Assembly (NCBI GenBank): GCA_033549305.1
Contig: JAWSUV010000035.1
Span: 1 to 23,681 of the forward strand
Source of the DNA: Anoxynatronum sp033549305
GTDB lineage: Bacteria; Bacillota; Clostridia; Peptostreptococcales; Tindalliaceae
Length of the DNA: 23,681 bases
Reading direction: 5' to 3'
Shown one piece after another: positions 8,171 to 16,235 of this stretch. The translations under genes and the position numbers were made by a program. The notes beneath the pieces are model-generated. The model was given only the letters and a program-made list of their open reading frames with translations. It was not told the origin of the DNA and did no database searches. Position 1 is the stretch's first letter, and every line of letters begins with the position of its first letter.

Positions 8171-9751
8171 TTACAGCCGGACAAACTGAATTTTCAGAAT
8201 GCCGTCCACCGTGGTGATGTTGTCCAGATCACCGTTGGTGGGTTCGGAATCAATGGTCAGGAACATCATGGCTTTTTCTCCCTGCACATTGCGGCTGACC
8301 TGCATGGTGGCGATGTTGATGTTGTTCTGTCCCAGCATGGTGCCGATTTTTCCGATCATGCCGGGCTGGTCAATGTTTTCGGCGATCAGCATGTAGGGAG
8401 TGGGGATCACATCAAACATAAAGCCGTTGACTTCTGCGATGCGCAGTTCTTTCTTCCCAAAGACGGTGCCGCCGATGGTGAAGGTGGTGTCTTTGCTGTG
8501 TACTTTCAGCTGAATGAAGTTCAGGTAATGCTCGTTTTCGGCCATCCGGCTTTCCACCACTTCGATGCCCCGGTTTTTAGCCAGCAGTCCGGCATTGACG
8601 TAATTGACCTTTTCCTGGATGACCGGCTCCATGAGGCCCTTCAAGACTGCCAGGGTGATCACGGATGTTTCCATTTTGGCGGTATCGCCGCTGTAGACAA
8701 CCTCCACCCGTTCCACCGGTTCCCTGTTCAGCTGATAGTAGAATTTTCCCAGTATTTCTCCCAGCTGCAGGCTGTGTTTCACACGATCCAGTTCCTGGTG
8801 CTGCAGGGTAGGCATGTTCACTGCGTTCGGAACCATCTCCCCGCGGAGAGCGCTTAACACCTCGTGGGCGATACTGACACCGACATTGTCCTGTGCTTCC
8901 ACGGTATCGGCACCAATGTGAGGGGTTTGGATGATGTGTTCCAGGTCAAAAAGGGGCGATGTGGTCTCCGGCTCATCTTTCAGGACATCGATGCCGCCTC
9001 CCGCCACAATGCCTTCTGCCACTGCCCAGGCAATGGCTTCCTCATCAATCAGGCCGCCCCGGGCACAATTGACGATCCGCAGGCCCTTCTTCGCCAGGGC
9101 AAATTCCTCTTTGCCGATCATCCCCAGGGTTTCCTTGGTTTTGGGTGTGTGAATCGAAACAAAGTCTGCTTCCTGCATCAGTTCTGCCAGGGTTTCTTTT
9201 TTCTCCACTCCAAATTTCTCAAAACGGCTGTCGGCAATGTAGGGGTCATAGGCGATTACCCGCATGTCAAAGGCCTGCAGGCGTGTGGATACCAGCGCAC
9301 CAATGCGGCCCAGCCCGACAATTCCCACCGTTTTACCGTACAGCTCGACACCGGTGTAAGGTGACCGGTCCCAGATCCGGTTTTTCATGGCGTTGTTGGC
9401 CTGCGGGCTTTTTCGGCTGGCAGCCAGCATCAGCCCGATGGTGTGCTCCGCCGCCGAGACGCTGTTGGCGTCCGGTGTATTGACCACAATCACCCCGTGC
9501 TTGGTCGCCGAAGGCATGTCAATGTTATCCACCCCATTGCCGGCACGCCCGACCACTTTCAGCTGATTGCCATGTTCAAAGAGTTCCTCGTTCACCTTGG
9601 TGGCGCTTCGCACAATAATGGCGTCATATTCCCCGATCATCGCCAGGAGTTCTTCCCGGGGCATTTTCAGTTTCAAATCCACCTGCGCACCGGATTCCTG
9701 CAGCACCTGCATTCCTTTTTCCGAAATTTTTTCTGTGACAATGATTTTCAT
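8171..9751 (-). CDS. serA: D-3-phosphoglycerate dehydrogenase
   Basis: First enzyme of serine synthesis, oxidising 3-phosphoglycerate to 3-phosphohydroxypyruvate with NAD. The 526-residue length and domain order fit the long bacterial form: substrate and Rossmann domains to about residue 310, an allosteric-substrate-binding domain, then a C-terminal ACT domain (MLIAENIDQPGMIGKIGTML) that usually senses serine. GLGRIG (146-151) is the dinucleotide loop, followed by an acidic residue in AYDPY; Arg231 (NCARGG), Glu260 (DVLKDEPET) and His278 (TPHIGAD) form the catalytic set. GAGGAGG lies seven bases before the ATG. Expression is controlled by a T-box leader and consensus promoter just upstream, so there are two layers of serine feedback: charged tRNA at transcription and ACT binding on the enzyme. 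No serC or serB is nearby. Confidence 0.97.
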   Translation of the reverse strand: MKIIVTEKISEKGMQVLQESGAQVDLKLKMPREELLAMIGEYDAIIVRSATKVNEELFEHGNQLKVVGRAGNGVDNIDMPSATKHGVIVVNTPDANSVSAAEHTIGLMLAASRKSPQANNAMKNRIWDRSPYTGVELYGKTVGIVGLGRIGALVSTRLQAFDMRVIAYDPYIADSRFEKFGVEKKETLAELMQEADFVSIHTPKTKETLGMIGKEEFALAKKGLRIVNCARGGLIDEEAIAWAVAEGIVAGGGIDVLKDEPETTSPLFDLEHIIQTPHIGADTVEAQDNVGVSIAHEVLSALRGEMVPNAVNMPTLQHQELDRVKHSLQLGEILGKFYYQLNREPVERVEVVYSGDTAKMETSVITLAVLKGLMEPVIQEKVNYVNAGLLAKNRGIEVVESRMAENEHYLNFIQLKVHSKDTTFTIGGTVFGKKELRIAEVNGFMFDVIPTPYMLIAENIDQPGMIGKIGTMLGQNNINIATMQVSRNVQGEKAMMFLTIDSEPTNGDLDNITTVDGILKIQFVRL

Positions 9752-9852
9752 CCTTTTTCCTCCTCTTCTTTAACGGTCCGGCAGATTCTCCTGCCCCTTT
9801 TTACCCGACTGGTGTCTCTTTTGAGAGCACTGCTTTTTGCTGCCGGTGTCTT

Positions 9853-10175
9853 CAAAAAGGAAAAGCTCCCGCCCGGCAGACGTCTGCCAAGGGCGGAAGC
9901 TTGAATTCTTCCACGGTGCCACCTTGATTTGCCGCCGACAGGAGCCGGCTTGGCCTCATTGCTGATTGATAACGGTCTTCCCACCGGGCAGGTTGTCACA
10001 CCTGCCTTCTCCGGAGCGGATTCAACAGTTGGGGGTACCGGCTCGCACCAACCGCCGGCTCTCTGATCCCTTGACCTGCCTACTATTCTCCTTCATCGAA
10101 TCTGTCGGCACATTCCACCTTTCTTTCAGGCGGTATGAAAATCCGCTTTCGTCCGGTGCAGTGCCAAACTGATTT
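9853..10175 (-). promoter_or_regulatory. T-box riboswitch leader of serA, predicted tRNA-Ser specific
   Basis: The minus-strand leader carries the main T-box landmarks in order. GAGAATAGTA (about 10090-10081) resembles the AGTA/K-turn region. GGTTGGTGCGAGCCGG (about 10054-10039) resembles the Stem I distal loop. A specifier loop follows with TGAA-TCC-GC (TCC at 10020-10018), then the conserved T-box AAGGTGGCACCGTGG (9925-9911), and finally a terminator. TCC is a serine codon. The TGGC bulge would pair with GCCA, and tRNA-Ser has G as discriminator base, so both contacts agree. Family knowledge: uncharged tRNA stabilises the antiterminator and allows readthrough, so serA should be induced when serine is scarce. 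Exact helix borders were not computed. Confidence 0.93.
9854..9902 (-). terminator. T-box regulated intrinsic terminator before serA
   Basis: AAGCTTCCGCCC (9902-9891) pairs with GGGCGGGAGCTT (9874-9863) with one wobble pair; inside, GGCAG pairs with CTGCC. The T-tract TTTTCCTTTTT (9864-9854) follows. It lies directly after the conserved T-box sequence and about 100 bases before the serA start, where the regulated terminator of T-box leaders sits. Confidence 0.92.
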
Positions 10176-10181
10176 CTCATC

Positions 10182-10210
10182 ATCATACAAAGGTGTGCCG
10201 AGTTTGTCAA
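10182..10210 (-). promoter_or_regulatory. Sigma-A promoter of serA
   Basis: On the minus strand a perfect TTGACA (10210-10205), a 17-base spacer and TATGAT (10187-10182) make a near-consensus sigma-A promoter. The predicted start near 10175 lies just before the T-box stem I. With strong initiation, control falls to the leader. Confidence 0.88.
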
Positions 10211-10269
10211 TGGTTTTTTTTGACTTTTTATGAAGCAAACGATTTCCTCGCCATATTCCTTAGAATCTT

Positions 10270-12795
10270 CTATTGCAATAGGTTCAGCAGTGCCTGGGCT
10301 TCGCTGAGCGGCAGCAGATTCTGTGCCTGACGCCACAGGGCCAGGTCATCACGATACGCCTGGGTCAGCCGTGCCTGCGCATCCGTCATGAATCCTTCAA
10401 AGGCAGCAATTTCCTCGGTAAAGTCTGTGTCTCCCGCTGCCACCTTATTTCGGATACTCTCCAGCGTCCGATAATGGTTATAAAATTTCAGAAGCCGGCC
10501 TTCCGACCAGAACAGGTCATTGTGCATGGTTTCAGAGTCGATGGCAGCCCGGTACGAATTATACCAGGTTTCATAATCGTAAAACTGGGCGTAGTACTTG
10601 CCCGGGAATCCCAGTTCGCTGAGCACGGACGCTCCGTCTCCGGCTTCCAGATAATCGATGGCCTGTTGGAAGGTGCCCGGCTGGTTCTGATAGAAATGAA
10701 CCCGGTGGGCTAAACTTTCCTGGGAGAGGTACTGGGCTTCGGTGATGACATGTTTCGCCACGTTTCGCAGGGCTTCATTCAGTTCTGTGAGCATTGCTGC
10801 TGCTTCTTCTGAAAGTTCATCCTGTTCCATCAGCAGGGCGGTCAGAGCCAGCTGGTGATCCAGGAGTGTGTTGGCCTGCTCCTGATAGACTGCCGCTGCT
10901 GCTGCCAGATCGGCACCAAGACCCTGGGCTTCCAGCGCGTCTTCATTAAGGGTTTCCAGGTAACGCTGAGGGGTGCGCGCCAGGTCATAGGGCATCACCG
11001 GCAGCTGATCGTAACGCATCATCAGTGTGGCATAGGCATTCAGGTTGTCCACATACTTGCCGTAATCGACCCGGTCTGCCTGGTCCAGCTGCGAGTGGTA
11101 AAAATTGTAGGTAATCTGATAATCGGTATGGGTCCGCATGGTGGGGATCCCATGGTAAGAGTAAGACCATTCATCGGACCAGGTGCCTACGGTGTTGCGG
11201 ATTTCAACACCCGGTGTTTCGAAGGCCTCGATGCTCAGTCCCGGCGTCATTCCCAACAGGTAGAAGTACAGGGTGTCGGAAGAACGCATGGGCAGCTGCT
11301 GTGTGCCCCTGTATCCCAGCAGTTCCAGGGTGATACAGGCCACCGTGCTGCCGGCCCAGTCATCCTTTTTCTCCTCCAGCAGAGCCCAGGAGCCCATCAA
11401 CCAATCATATACTGTATCCATCACACCAAACTCTTCTGCTTCATGTGCAACAAAGACAATGGTGCGCTGGGGCTCATAACCGCTGTCCGCCATAGCCTTG
11501 GCGATGGTCATCATCAGCCCGATGGGCAGGGAGTCGTCCATGAAACCCTGAAAATAAGCGTCGGTATGCGCATTGATGATCACGTATTCATCCGGATAAA
11601 CACTTCCAGGTATCCTGGCCACGACATTATACCCGGTGGCATTTTCATCGATTTCCACCAGGGAAACCAATGTCACCGTCAGGGCATCCTCCTCCAGGAT
11701 TTCTGCCAGCATTTCGCCGTATCGTTTCGGAGTATTCCAGACGGGAATGTCAATATCGGCGCCGCTCCAGTCTGCCACGTAAAAAGCCTCTCCGGAGTCA
11801 TCCTGGCCGTAAACGTCCTCGGCAAAGTATAAGGCCCCAATCGCGCCCTGACGGCGGACCTGATGACCCACCTGGGCGATCCAGGATACGTAATCTTCAT
11901 TCCAGGCCACCAGGGCAATTTTTCCGGTAAGATCCACACCTTCCAGCTCTTCCCGGGTGGCATTGCCCACATAAACCAGTTCCGCGGTGATGCCGCTATC
12001 ATCCGTCCCTGCCGGGCCCGGTGCAGGCACCACAGGAATCTCCAGCTCAGGCATTTCCGCGATGGTCATGGAGGCATCGAGCGGATTCCATCCATACAGC
12101 TCAAAAGGATACAGTTCCGCCTCCAGTCCCATGTCCAGGAAAGCGTCATAGACCAGCATGGATGCTTCCCGGCCGGCATCAGTACCGCCCATGCGGAAAC
12201 CCCATCCGTCAGCATAACTGCCGATTTCGCCTAGCTGCAATGCAAAATCCCAGCCATACTGTGGATCCAGGGAAGCCAGCACATCCACTTCCCCAGCCAC
12301 TGGCAAGGTAAAGAGTTCAACGGCGAGATTCATCTGAGGTTTATAGGATACCTGAACACTTCGCGTATCAGCATCCCAGGCAGTTTCTGCTCCCAGAATC
12401 CGGTTGACAAAGCTGAGGGGGACCAGTGTCCGACTGTCCACAATCACCGCCGGTGCGTCCAGAGCAACCACTTCGCCGTTGACCAGCGCCTCAGCTGCGT
12501 CGATGGTCAGGACGATTTCTTCCTCGGCCCCAATCAACACCTGACGGGCACCGCCCTCCCATCGGACAGGAATTACCATCAGCTGTGTCAGGAAGGATAC
12601 CGGAACCATGGTGCGATTGTTGCTGATCTGGGCCGGCACTTCCAGGTTGACTTCCCTTCCATTGACCACCGCGGCAGGTTCGTTCAGCGGCAGATGTATT
12701 TCCAGCTGGCGGTAAGCCGCTGCCGGCGATGCAGTGATCAGGATAAACACCATTACCATTACCGTGATGAGCGAGAGACGTTTTCTTCCATTCAT
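10270..12795 (-). CDS. Secreted M28-family metallopeptidase with N-terminal copper-amine-oxidase-N (stalk) domains
   Basis: An 841-residue exported protein. A signal peptide ends near AAAY, then come two stalk-type copper amine oxidase N-terminal repeats (EVPAQISNNRTMVPVSFL and LDAPAVIVDSRTLVPLSFVN; residues about 40-150). A PA-like insert follows (TAELVYVGNATREELEGVDL and nearby; 270-390). The M28 zinc-peptidase domain contains INAHTDAY (His410, Asp412), GFMDDSLPIG (Asp420 region), VAHEAEEFG (Glu454, Glu455) and a late His in YHSQLDQADR. The metal set appears complete, so it is probably an active amino- or carboxypeptidase outside the cell or on its surface. The remaining ~230 residues are mostly helical and unrecognised. 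ATG 12795 is chosen because AAAGGAGG is eight bases upstream; the in-frame TTG at 12801 is too close to that site. I see no good terminator before the serA promoter. Confidence 0.87.
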   Translation of the reverse strand: MNGRKRLSLITVMVMVFILITASPAAAYRQLEIHLPLNEPAAVVNGREVNLEVPAQISNNRTMVPVSFLTQLMVIPVRWEGGARQVLIGAEEEIVLTIDAAEALVNGEVVALDAPAVIVDSRTLVPLSFVNRILGAETAWDADTRSVQVSYKPQMNLAVELFTLPVAGEVDVLASLDPQYGWDFALQLGEIGSYADGWGFRMGGTDAGREASMLVYDAFLDMGLEAELYPFELYGWNPLDASMTIAEMPELEIPVVPAPGPAGTDDSGITAELVYVGNATREELEGVDLTGKIALVAWNEDYVSWIAQVGHQVRRQGAIGALYFAEDVYGQDDSGEAFYVADWSGADIDIPVWNTPKRYGEMLAEILEEDALTVTLVSLVEIDENATGYNVVARIPGSVYPDEYVIINAHTDAYFQGFMDDSLPIGLMMTIAKAMADSGYEPQRTIVFVAHEAEEFGVMDTVYDWLMGSWALLEEKKDDWAGSTVACITLELLGYRGTQQLPMRSSDTLYFYLLGMTPGLSIEAFETPGVEIRNTVGTWSDEWSYSYHGIPTMRTHTDYQITYNFYHSQLDQADRVDYGKYVDNLNAYATLMMRYDQLPVMPYDLARTPQRYLETLNEDALEAQGLGADLAAAAAVYQEQANTLLDHQLALTALLMEQDELSEEAAAMLTELNEALRNVAKHVITEAQYLSQESLAHRVHFYQNQPGTFQQAIDYLEAGDGASVLSELGFPGKYYAQFYDYETWYNSYRAAIDSETMHNDLFWSEGRLLKFYNHYRTLESIRNKVAAGDTDFTEEIAAFEGFMTDAQARLTQAYRDDLALWRQAQNLLPLSEAQALLNLLQ

Positions 12796-13146
12796 ACGCA
12801 ATTCCTCCTTTTGTCAGACAATAGGTGAAGGGATGAGGTCAATTGAACCTCAGCCATGATGAGTGCCACGGGAATGTCCTTTCCCCATGGGTTGATCCTG
12901 TCCACCTCCCTTACTTTCTCGCGTCGCATTTGTGAGACGATTCAGATAATTCCTGTCCTGTTTATTATACCGTGCACTCCTGTCAACTGCCAGAAAAAAA
13001 CAGGTTTTTCAACAAAAAAATGAATATTGTCTTTTCCCATATGCATTCTATGGATCTTTCAACCCATCCTGTCTCTTTTCCTGCCATTCCAGTGGAGAGT
13101 AGAAACATCCAAAAAACATTTCCATAAAAGCCGCTGTTCAGCGTTT
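12796..13146 (-). other. Intergenic region: leader of the M28 peptidase gene
   Basis: This 351-base stretch holds no recognised gene. On the minus strand it has a possible promoter (12993-12964), then about 160 bases of leader with two small hairpins: TGAGGT/ACCTCA (12834-12852) and GGGAA/TTCCC (about 12869-12885). A 12-codon reading frame MGKGHSRGTHHG (12888-12850) has only a short AGGA before it. The right end carries a weak hairpin (GCCGCT with AGCG, about 13125-13146) that may end the hsdS-like gene. No known riboswitch class is recognised. Confidence 0.4.
12964..12993 (-). promoter_or_regulatory. Possible sigma-A promoter of the M28 peptidase gene
   Basis: A perfect TATAAT (12969-12964) is preceded at 18 bases by CTGGCA (12993-12988), four of six matches to TTGACA. 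A perfect TTGACA at 12986-12981 is only 11 bases from the -10 box and cannot be the partner. The predicted transcript would have a leader of about 160 bases. Confidence 0.5.
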
Positions 13147-13806
13147 TCAGTCCAGTTCAATGAAAAGGCGGTCCTTCTGCCGGCTTTCTCTCTTACTGAG
13201 AGACTTCCTTTCTGCGGTTTCCACCATTTCATATGATCCGTTTTCTAAACAGCTGAAAAGCCGCTGCCGGGATCGAAGCCATCGTTCCCGGGCGGATTCG
13301 GCCTGCCGCAGGTACACCTGCTGCTCCCGTTTGAATTCTTCCACCAGACCATTTAATTCGCCTGTATTCATCATGGGAATCATCAGCTCCTCCAGGGTTT
13401 TCTTCCCCAGGTTGATTCCTCCATTGCTGGATGCATCCGCTTCGATCTGGCTTTTCCCCTTCTCCGTCCGAAAATAAATATTTAAATACTCTGCATGGAC
13501 TGGTTCCGTAAACCGGAGTCCCAAAAGGTTGCCGGAAAGGATCAATGCCGTGGAAGGAAGCATCCGGATCACACCGCATTTAAAGCGCGTTCCCCGGGCG
13601 GTCACCACGAGGTCATTCACTTTGACGCGGTATTTGGATAACTCAGGCTCCGCCAGACGAATCACATCCATCTGCCCAAACTGAACCTCCTCATCGTTAA
13701 TATTGGAGACATTCAGGACGCTGACGGATCCCTGCTCCTCCACATCTTCCCTCAGGATCACTCTTCCCCGATAAATTTGTGCCAAATTGCCCAGTCTTTG
13801 CTCCAT
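13147..13806 (-). CDS. Orphan type I restriction-modification specificity (HsdS)-like protein, single target-recognition domain
   Basis: A 219-residue protein resembling one half of a type I restriction S subunit. The N-terminal part has the S-subunit pattern LAQIYRGRVI, SVLNVSNINDEEV, then VNDLVVTARGTRFKCGVI and SGNLLGLRF, and GGINLGKKTLEELMIPMM at the recognition-domain to helix junction. The C-terminal 60 residues are a charged helix (LVEEFKREQQVYLRQAESAR), as in S-subunit conserved regions. Normal S subunits have two such units (about 400 residues), so this is a half-S that could work as a dimer. No hsdM or hsdR is in the window. ATG 13806 follows AGAGGGGG; the frame could start at 13833, but the ribosome site supports 13806. 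It has its own promoter and lies divergent from namA. The function is unproven. Confidence 0.72.
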   Translation of the reverse strand: MEQRLGNLAQIYRGRVILREDVEEQGSVSVLNVSNINDEEVQFGQMDVIRLAEPELSKYRVKVNDLVVTARGTRFKCGVIRMLPSTALILSGNLLGLRFTEPVHAEYLNIYFRTEKGKSQIEADASSNGGINLGKKTLEELMIPMMNTGELNGLVEEFKREQQVYLRQAESARERWLRSRQRLFSCLENGSYEMVETAERKSLSKRESRQKDRLFIELD

Positions 13807-13831
13807 TATGAGCACCCCCTCTCTGATTTCC

Positions 13832-13860
13832 ATTAAACCTCATATAAAAAAATATTTCAA
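13832..13860 (-). promoter_or_regulatory. Sigma-A promoter of the hsdS-like gene
   Basis: TTGAAA (13860-13855), a 17-base AT-rich spacer and TTTAAT (13837-13832) on the minus strand match the sigma-A consensus at nine of twelve positions. The predicted start leaves a leader of only about 20 bases before ATG 13806. Confidence 0.62.
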
Positions 13861-13868
13861 TACTTTTA

Positions 13869-13883
13869 TCGGTATCATACCGA
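13869..13883. promoter_or_regulatory. Candidate operator palindrome between hsdS-like gene and namA
   Basis: TCGGTATCATACCGA is a perfect 7+1+7 inverted repeat. It sits eight bases upstream of the -35 box of the hsdS-like gene and about 80 bases before the divergent oxidoreductase, where a dimeric regulator could control either. No U-run follows, so a terminator is unlikely. No regulator gene is nearby. Confidence 0.4.
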
Positions 13884-13962
13884 CTTCTTTTTCGTCACTT
13901 CGGTTTTCCATGATACTCTGCTTCTCAACTGGGTATCGATGATCACAGGAGGCGATGAATTG

Positions 13963-15000
13963 ATGAGCAAACTGTTCAGTCCCTTTACCTTAAAAGAAAC
14001 CACCCTGAAAAACCGGATTGTCATGGCGCCCATGTGCCAGTATTGTGCTGACGATCATGGCATGGCCACCGACTGGCACCTGGTTCATTATACCACCCGC
14101 GCCGTAGGGGGTACCGGATTGATCCTGGTGGAGGCCACGGCTGTGGAACCACGCGGCCGGATCTCCGCCAATGATCTGGGAATCTGGCAGGATGATCATG
14201 TGGTCGGCCTTAACCTCATTGCGGATACCGTGAAACAATACGGCACTTCCATCGGCATCCAACTGGGTCATGCCGGCCGGAAGTGTGAAGCCCCTGATGA
14301 ATCCATCATTGCTCCCAGCGCCATTCCCTTTGACGAATCATCCCGGATGCCGTCGGAGATGAGCCTGGATGATATTCAAACCGTTGTCAGTGCTTTTCAG
14401 GCAGGCGCCCGCCGGGCTGTGGCCGCCGGTTTTCAGGTGATTGAGATTCATGCGGCCCATGGCTATTTAATCAACGAATTTCTGTCACCTTTGTCCAATC
14501 ACCGCCAGGATGAATATGGCGGCTCACCTGAAAACCGGGCCCGTTTTCTAGAGGAAGTGGTGACGGCAGTGAAACAGGTGGTTCCGGAATCCATCCCCAT
14601 TAGTGTCCGGGTGTCGGCGGAGGATTATGTGCCTCACGGAAACCATCCGGAAGATCTGGCCAAACTGCTGAACATGGTGAAGGATGCCGGCATTGATCTG
14701 GTGAATGTCAGCTCCGGTGCTGTCGTGAATGCCAAGATCAACGCCTACCCCGGCTATCAGGTGCGCTTTGCGGAAGCCATCCGATCCCTCACCAGCCTGC
14801 CGGTGATCGCCGGGGGGCTGATCACCAGTCCGCTCATGGCGGAGGAGATTCTCCGGAATGAACGGGCAGACCTGGTATTCTTCGGCCGGGAACTGCTGCG
14901 CAACCCTTACTGGCCCCTGCAGGCAGCGACAGAAGTGCATGATGAGGTGTCCTGGCCAAAACAATATGAGCGGGGCAATCCGAATCCGGCCAGGAAATAG
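13963..15000 (+). CDS. namA: NADH:flavin oxidoreductase / Old Yellow Enzyme, YqjM (NamA)-like
   Basis: A 345-residue FMN-dependent ene-reductase, near the 338 residues of Bacillus YqjM, predicted to reduce activated C=C bonds (enones, some nitro compounds) with NAD(P)H in the cytoplasm. The YqjM-type signature is present: Cys25 and Tyr27 in MAPMCQY, the substrate-binding pair His163 and His166 in EIHAAHGYLINEFLSP, the NHRQDEYGGSPENRARF block, VIAGGLI, and FFGRELLRNPYWPL near the C-terminus for FMN phosphate binding and the arginine region. AGGAGG lies ten bases before ATG 13963; an ATG at 13939 is in frame but has no site. The gene stands alone and ends at a strong terminator. The symbol is by similarity, as many paralogues exist. 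Confidence 0.93.
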   Translation: MSKLFSPFTLKETTLKNRIVMAPMCQYCADDHGMATDWHLVHYTTRAVGGTGLILVEATAVEPRGRISANDLGIWQDDHVVGLNLIADTVKQYGTSIGIQLGHAGRKCEAPDESIIAPSAIPFDESSRMPSEMSLDDIQTVVSAFQAGARRAVAAGFQVIEIHAAHGYLINEFLSPLSNHRQDEYGGSPENRARFLEEVVTAVKQVVPESIPISVRVSAEDYVPHGNHPEDLAKLLNMVKDAGIDLVNVSSGAVVNAKINAYPGYQVRFAEAIRSLTSLPVIAGGLITSPLMAEEILRNERADLVFFGRELLRNPYWPLQAATEVHDEVSWPKQYERGNPNPARK

Positions 15001-15046
15001 TCAGCTGAAGCAGGCCGTATGACAGGTCTCCGTCTGTCAAACAAGT

Positions 15047-15089
15047 AACTCCTGTGACTGGAAAGTGATTTCCATTCACAGGAGTTTTG
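15047..15089 (+). terminator. Intrinsic terminator of namA
   Basis: AACTCCTGTGA (15047-15057) pairs perfectly with TCACAGGAGTT (15076-15086); after one C/T mismatch the stem continues TGGAAA/TTTCCA around a GTGA loop. The T-rich stretch TTTTG follows. It begins about 46 bases after the namA stop. Confidence 0.88.
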
Positions 15090-15196
15090 TATTGGTTTGG
15101 ATTTGTATTGATTCAAACGTTTCCTCCTGACTGTGTGAGCAGATCCGGAAGAGTGATACACCATATCGATTAAATGCGTCCCCGGCATTGCCCGGA

Positions 15197-15520
15197 CTAA
15201 CTAAAAAAAACCAGCATCAGGTAGACAATGCCAATGGATCCCGCCACTGGGACCATGATCCCTCCCCTGAACCATGCCCAGACCGCTGCCAATCCAATGC
15301 CAATGGTCATGGCAGCGGGATGGCCGGGGACCGCGGTGAAAACTCCCGGGAAAATCAGGGCACCCAGGGCAGCATAGGGGATAAGTTCCAAAAACCGTTT
15401 CAGGCGGGGAGCCAGTCGCAAATCCTGTATCATCAGAAAAGGAATCAGGCGGGGCAGATAAGTGACCACCATCATCCCGGACAATAATAACAGTATTCTG
15501 GCAGGTTCATTCAGTAACAT
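15197..15520 (-). CDS. azlD: Branched-chain amino-acid exporter small subunit, AzlD family
   Basis: A 107-residue integral membrane protein with about four hydrophobic segments and the AzlD pattern VVTYLPRLIPFLMI near the start, then RFLELIPYAALGALIFPGVF. With AzlC it forms a transporter that exports branched-chain amino acids or analogues such as azaleucine. ATG 15520 is chosen because GGAAGGTGA precedes it; an upstream ATG at 15577 would add residues that overlap the azlC coding region. The gene begins inside the last 14 bases of azlC, which implies translational coupling. The C-terminus MLVFFS ends at 15197, and no clear terminator follows. Confidence 0.9.
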   Translation of the reverse strand: MLLNEPARILLLLSGMMVVTYLPRLIPFLMIQDLRLAPRLKRFLELIPYAALGALIFPGVFTAVPGHPAAMTIGIGLAAVWAWFRGGIMVPVAGSIGIVYLMLVFFS

Positions 15521-16235
15521 GGTCTTCACCTTCCTTCCTTTGGGGAGGATTCCAGAAGGTTCCCGCCCATGCAACAACCACCATGACGACTACCAGGTTC
15601 CATCCGGCGGGCAGCGTGCTAACGGATCCCAGCAGCGTATGCAGGCCGCCGGCCGCCAGGGCCAGACCCAGGACCTGTCGGGAACGGCGCATCTCCGGCA
15701 CCAGAATCGACACAAACAGGGCATATAGCGCAATCCCCAGACTGGCCTGCATCAGGGGCGGCAGGATATTTCCCATCCAGTAACCCAAAAAGGTGCCGCC
15801 ATTCCAGGAAAGGTAAGCTGTCACCTCCAGCGCCAGGACATAAGGACGGGTGAGTTTTTCCTGCCGGGTCATGGCCACGGAAAAAACTTCATCGGTGACT
15901 CCAAATCCCAGCAGGGGAAGCCAGGATCGCGGCTGTGGTCCCAGCCGCTGGGACAGGGATGCGCTCATCAGAAAATGCCGGAAGTTCATCAGCAGGGTGG
16001 TCAGCACGATCTGCCCCATCCCCACTCCCAGTGCAATCAGGTTAATGGCCATGAACTGGCTGGCGCCCGCGAATACCATAAGGGAAAACAACTGGGTGTG
16101 CAGCAGGGAGAGACCGATATTCCTGGAAAGCACACCAAAAGCGATCCCCACCGGAATGTAGCCCATGATAATGGGCACACCGGCAGCGAAGCCGTCACGC
16201 AGGGTCAGATGGGTCTCATCATCTCTTTTCAGCAT
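15507..16235 (-). CDS. azlC: Branched-chain amino-acid exporter large subunit, AzlC family
   Basis: A membrane protein of about 242 residues with five to six hydrophobic segments and the AzlC family opening RDGFAAGVPIIMGYIPVGIA FGVL, then FAGASQFMAI, NFRHFLMSASLSQRL and LGFGVTDEVFSVA. It should be the large subunit of the AzlCD amino-acid exporter. I place the start at ATG 16235, with GAGGA five bases upstream; a GTG at 16259 is in frame and has GGGAG and GAGGG motifs upstream, so it is a real alternative adding eight residues. The gene overlaps azlD by 14 bases. Neither an azlB-type regulator nor a convincing promoter was seen upstream. Confidence 0.93.
   Translation of the reverse strand: MLKRDDETHLTLRDGFAAGVPIIMGYIPVGIAFGVLSRNIGLSLLHTQLFSLMVFAGASQFMAINLIALGVGMGQIVLTTLLMNFRHFLMSASLSQRLGPQPRSWLPLLGFGVTDEVFSVAMTRQEKLTRPYVLALEVTAYLSWNGGTFLGYWMGNILPPLMQASLGIALYALFVSILVPEMRRSRQVLGLALAAGGLHTLLGSVSTLPAGWNLVVVMVVVAWAGTFWNPPQRKEGEDHVTE

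Noticed and set aside
12792..12929. 45-residue minus-strand frame whose TGA overlaps the M28 peptidase ATG
   Set aside because: The ATG has no ribosome binding site and the product (MRREKVREVDRINPWG at its start) matches nothing I know; the overlap is likely chance.
12981..12986. Perfect TTGACA near the TATAAT of the peptidase gene
   Set aside because: The spacing is 11 bases, too short for a sigma-A promoter; CTGGCA at 18 bases is the better partner.
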